From positions 1-42,560 of the forward strand of contig DASYUT010000196.1 in NCBI GenBank assembly GCA_036000965.1: 42,560 bases of DNA, read 5' to 3'. The notes beneath the pieces were generated by a model. That model did no database searches. It was given only the letters and a program-made list of their open reading frames with translations, and had not been told where the DNA came from. Below are positions 41,558-42,560 of this stretch, piece by piece (the stretch's first letter is position 1; the number at the start of each line of letters is the position of its first letter). Source of the DNA: Actinomycetes bacterium (lineage in GTDB: Bacteria; Actinomycetota; CALGFH01). A program made the position numbers and the translations under genes.

Positions 41558-41826
41558 GCCTCCACCTCGCTTTCGGGCAGGTCCTCACCGTCGAGGCCCA
41601 GCGCCAGTATCCCACGCCGGGACGGCTCCACTCCGCCCCAAGACCCGGACGATCCAGACATCAGTGTACCAAGAGGAATGATCTGGACTGTTGCGATGTT
41701 GCAACCTCCACGGCAGTGCTTCGCGATCTCGCCCGGTCGTAATAGTCGGACAACGTCAGCTTCGCGCCTGGCCCCTGGCCCGGCGCCCTTCCGGTTCAGC
41801 CGCACGACCCGAATGGAGCCCGAGCC
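41558..41826. promoter_or_regulatory. Divergent region between proline dehydrogenase and L,D-transpeptidase
   Basis: AT-richer part at 41660-41760 (tgttgcgatgttgcaac; ggtcgtaatagtcgg). A 6-bp inverted repeat TCCAGA (41653-41658) / TCTGGA (41682-41687) is present. It likely holds promoters for both genes, but no -35/-10 pair with proper spacing stood out, and no riboswitch fold was recognised. Confidence 0.35.
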
Positions 41827-42560
41827 ATGCGTCACTCCCTCTCCCTCCGCCCGGCAGGGCCCACCTCCCGCATCCGCCAGCGCGTCCTCGCGGCCGGTGC
41901 CAGCCTGCTCGTAGCCGCCGGCGTGACCCTCGGCATGGTCCTCGAGGCGGGCGTGGCGCACGCCGCCCCGGGGAGCGCCGTCACCGCGGCCGCGACCCCC
42001 CGGACCCTGCGGATCGGCATGACGGGCCCGGACGTGCTCGCCCTGCAGCGGCGGCTGATCGGGCTCCACTACGTCCCGGGCGCCCTGAACGGCGTCTTCG
42101 GCAGCTCGACCTTCCACGCCGTGGTCGCGTTCCAGAAGGTCCAAGGCATCGGCCGCGACGGCCAGGTCGGCCCGGTCACCAGGGCCAAGCTCGCCAGCCC
42201 GGTCGCCCCCAGGCTGACGCAGCGCAGAAGCGGCATGTACCTGGAGGTCAACCTCACCAAGCAGGTGCTCGTCATCGGCTACAACAGCGCGGTCTTCCGC
42301 ATCCTCGACGTCTCCACCGGGAACGGCCAGCCCTACACCGTCAACGGCGTCACCCGCATCGCCAGGACCCCGGTCGGCAGCTTCCGCATCCAGCGCAAGA
42401 TCGACGCCTGGCGCACGAGCACGCTGGGGCGGCTGTACCGCCCGGCCTACTTCTACGGCGGCTACGCCATCCACGGCTCGTACTCGGTGCCGTCCTACCC
42501 GGCAAGCCACGGCTGCGTGCGGGTGACCATCGCCAACATGGACCGCATGTACCCGACCCT
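41827..42560 (+). CDS. Secreted L,D-transpeptidase with peptidoglycan-binding domain (partial)
   Basis: The first 244 codons of a cell-wall enzyme; the window ends before its stop. A signal peptide (residues 1-46) ends in VAHAAP. PG_binding_1 (about 60-115) reads IGMTGPDVLALQRRLIGL, FGSSTFHAVVAFQKVQGI. The YkuD domain starts at about 130 (MYLEVNLTKQVLVI), with RTPVGSFRIQRKI, YAIHGSYSV and the catalytic SHGCVRVT (Cys230). It forms 3-3 cross-links or attaches proteins to peptidoglycan outside the membrane. The ATG is at 41827 with GGAG nine bases upstream. Only the last residues of the domain are cut off. Confidence 0.94.
   Translation, partial: MRHSLSLRPAGPTSRIRQRVLAAGASLLVAAGVTLGMVLEAGVAHAAPGSAVTAAATPRTLRIGMTGPDVLALQRRLIGLHYVPGALNGVFGSSTFHAVVAFQKVQGIGRDGQVGPVTRAKLASPVAPRLTQRRSGMYLEVNLTKQVLVIGYNSAVFRILDVSTGNGQPYTVNGVTRIARTPVGSFRIQRKIDAWRTSTLGRLYRPAYFYGGYAIHGSYSVPSYPASHGCVRVTIANMDRMYPT

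Noticed and set aside
41558-41826. c-di-AMP (ydaO) riboswitch before the L,D-transpeptidase gene
   Set aside because: Such switches precede cell-wall genes in Actinobacteria, but none of the conserved purine-rich core was recognised here.

Overview
The window is very GC-rich, gene-dense DNA with Rex-linked heme genes, GTG/TTG starts, many 1-4 base ATGA/GTGA gene overlaps and actinobacterial protein families. It most likely comes from a non-model member of the Actinomycetota. No rRNA, tRNA, CRISPR array, transposase or prophage module was found by reading.

Layout. 1-9.4 kb: hemL and hemB (minus strand) are separated by a phospholipase D-like gene, an esterase, a frameshifted DUF4173-type membrane protein and an acetamidase. 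Four broken fragments lie here too: an aldo/keto reductase tail, a GNAT tail, a probable histidine-kinase tail and an N-terminal ECF sigma piece. 9.4-15.8 kb: a compact minus-strand operon rex - precorrin-2 dehydrogenase - hemA - hemC - cobA/hemD, with hemB downstream. A promoter-like element overlapping a Rex-type operator precedes rex, and a glutaredoxin-like gene and a membrane-protein gene lie upstream. These genes cover early tetrapyrrole synthesis from glutamyl-tRNA to uroporphyrinogen III, plus the branch to siroheme.

15.9-18.4 kb (plus strand): a TIM-barrel isomerase-like gene, a 29-residue membrane peptide, and a single protein that appears to fuse an ECF sigma factor to a membrane-anchored RsbN/DUF5667-like anti-sigma segment. 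It occupies the place where Streptomyces has bldN and rsbN near rex-hemACD. 18.5-25.4 kb (minus): acyltransferase, epimerase, SAM hydroxide adenosyltransferase, Clp1/Grc3-like P-loop kinase, phosphatase-like protein, AcuC-type deacetylase and a PRC-barrel protein.

25.8-29.6 kb (plus): a four-gene ABC-2 export operon (ATPase, permease, ATPase, permease). 29.5-36.7 kb: an MFS exporter that overlaps the last permease antisense by 120 bp, a PAC2 protein, a single-domain response regulator, a secreted beta-helix protein, and an OmpR-type two-component pair. 36.9-40.3 kb: a MacA/MacB-like export operon. 40.6-42.6 kb: proline dehydrogenase and a secreted L,D-transpeptidase cut off by the window end.

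A recurring trait is short tandem duplication (units of 14-51 bp). It occurs inside HemC, CobA/HemD, an acyltransferase and an ABC ATPase, over the 3' ends of two genes, and over one translation start.
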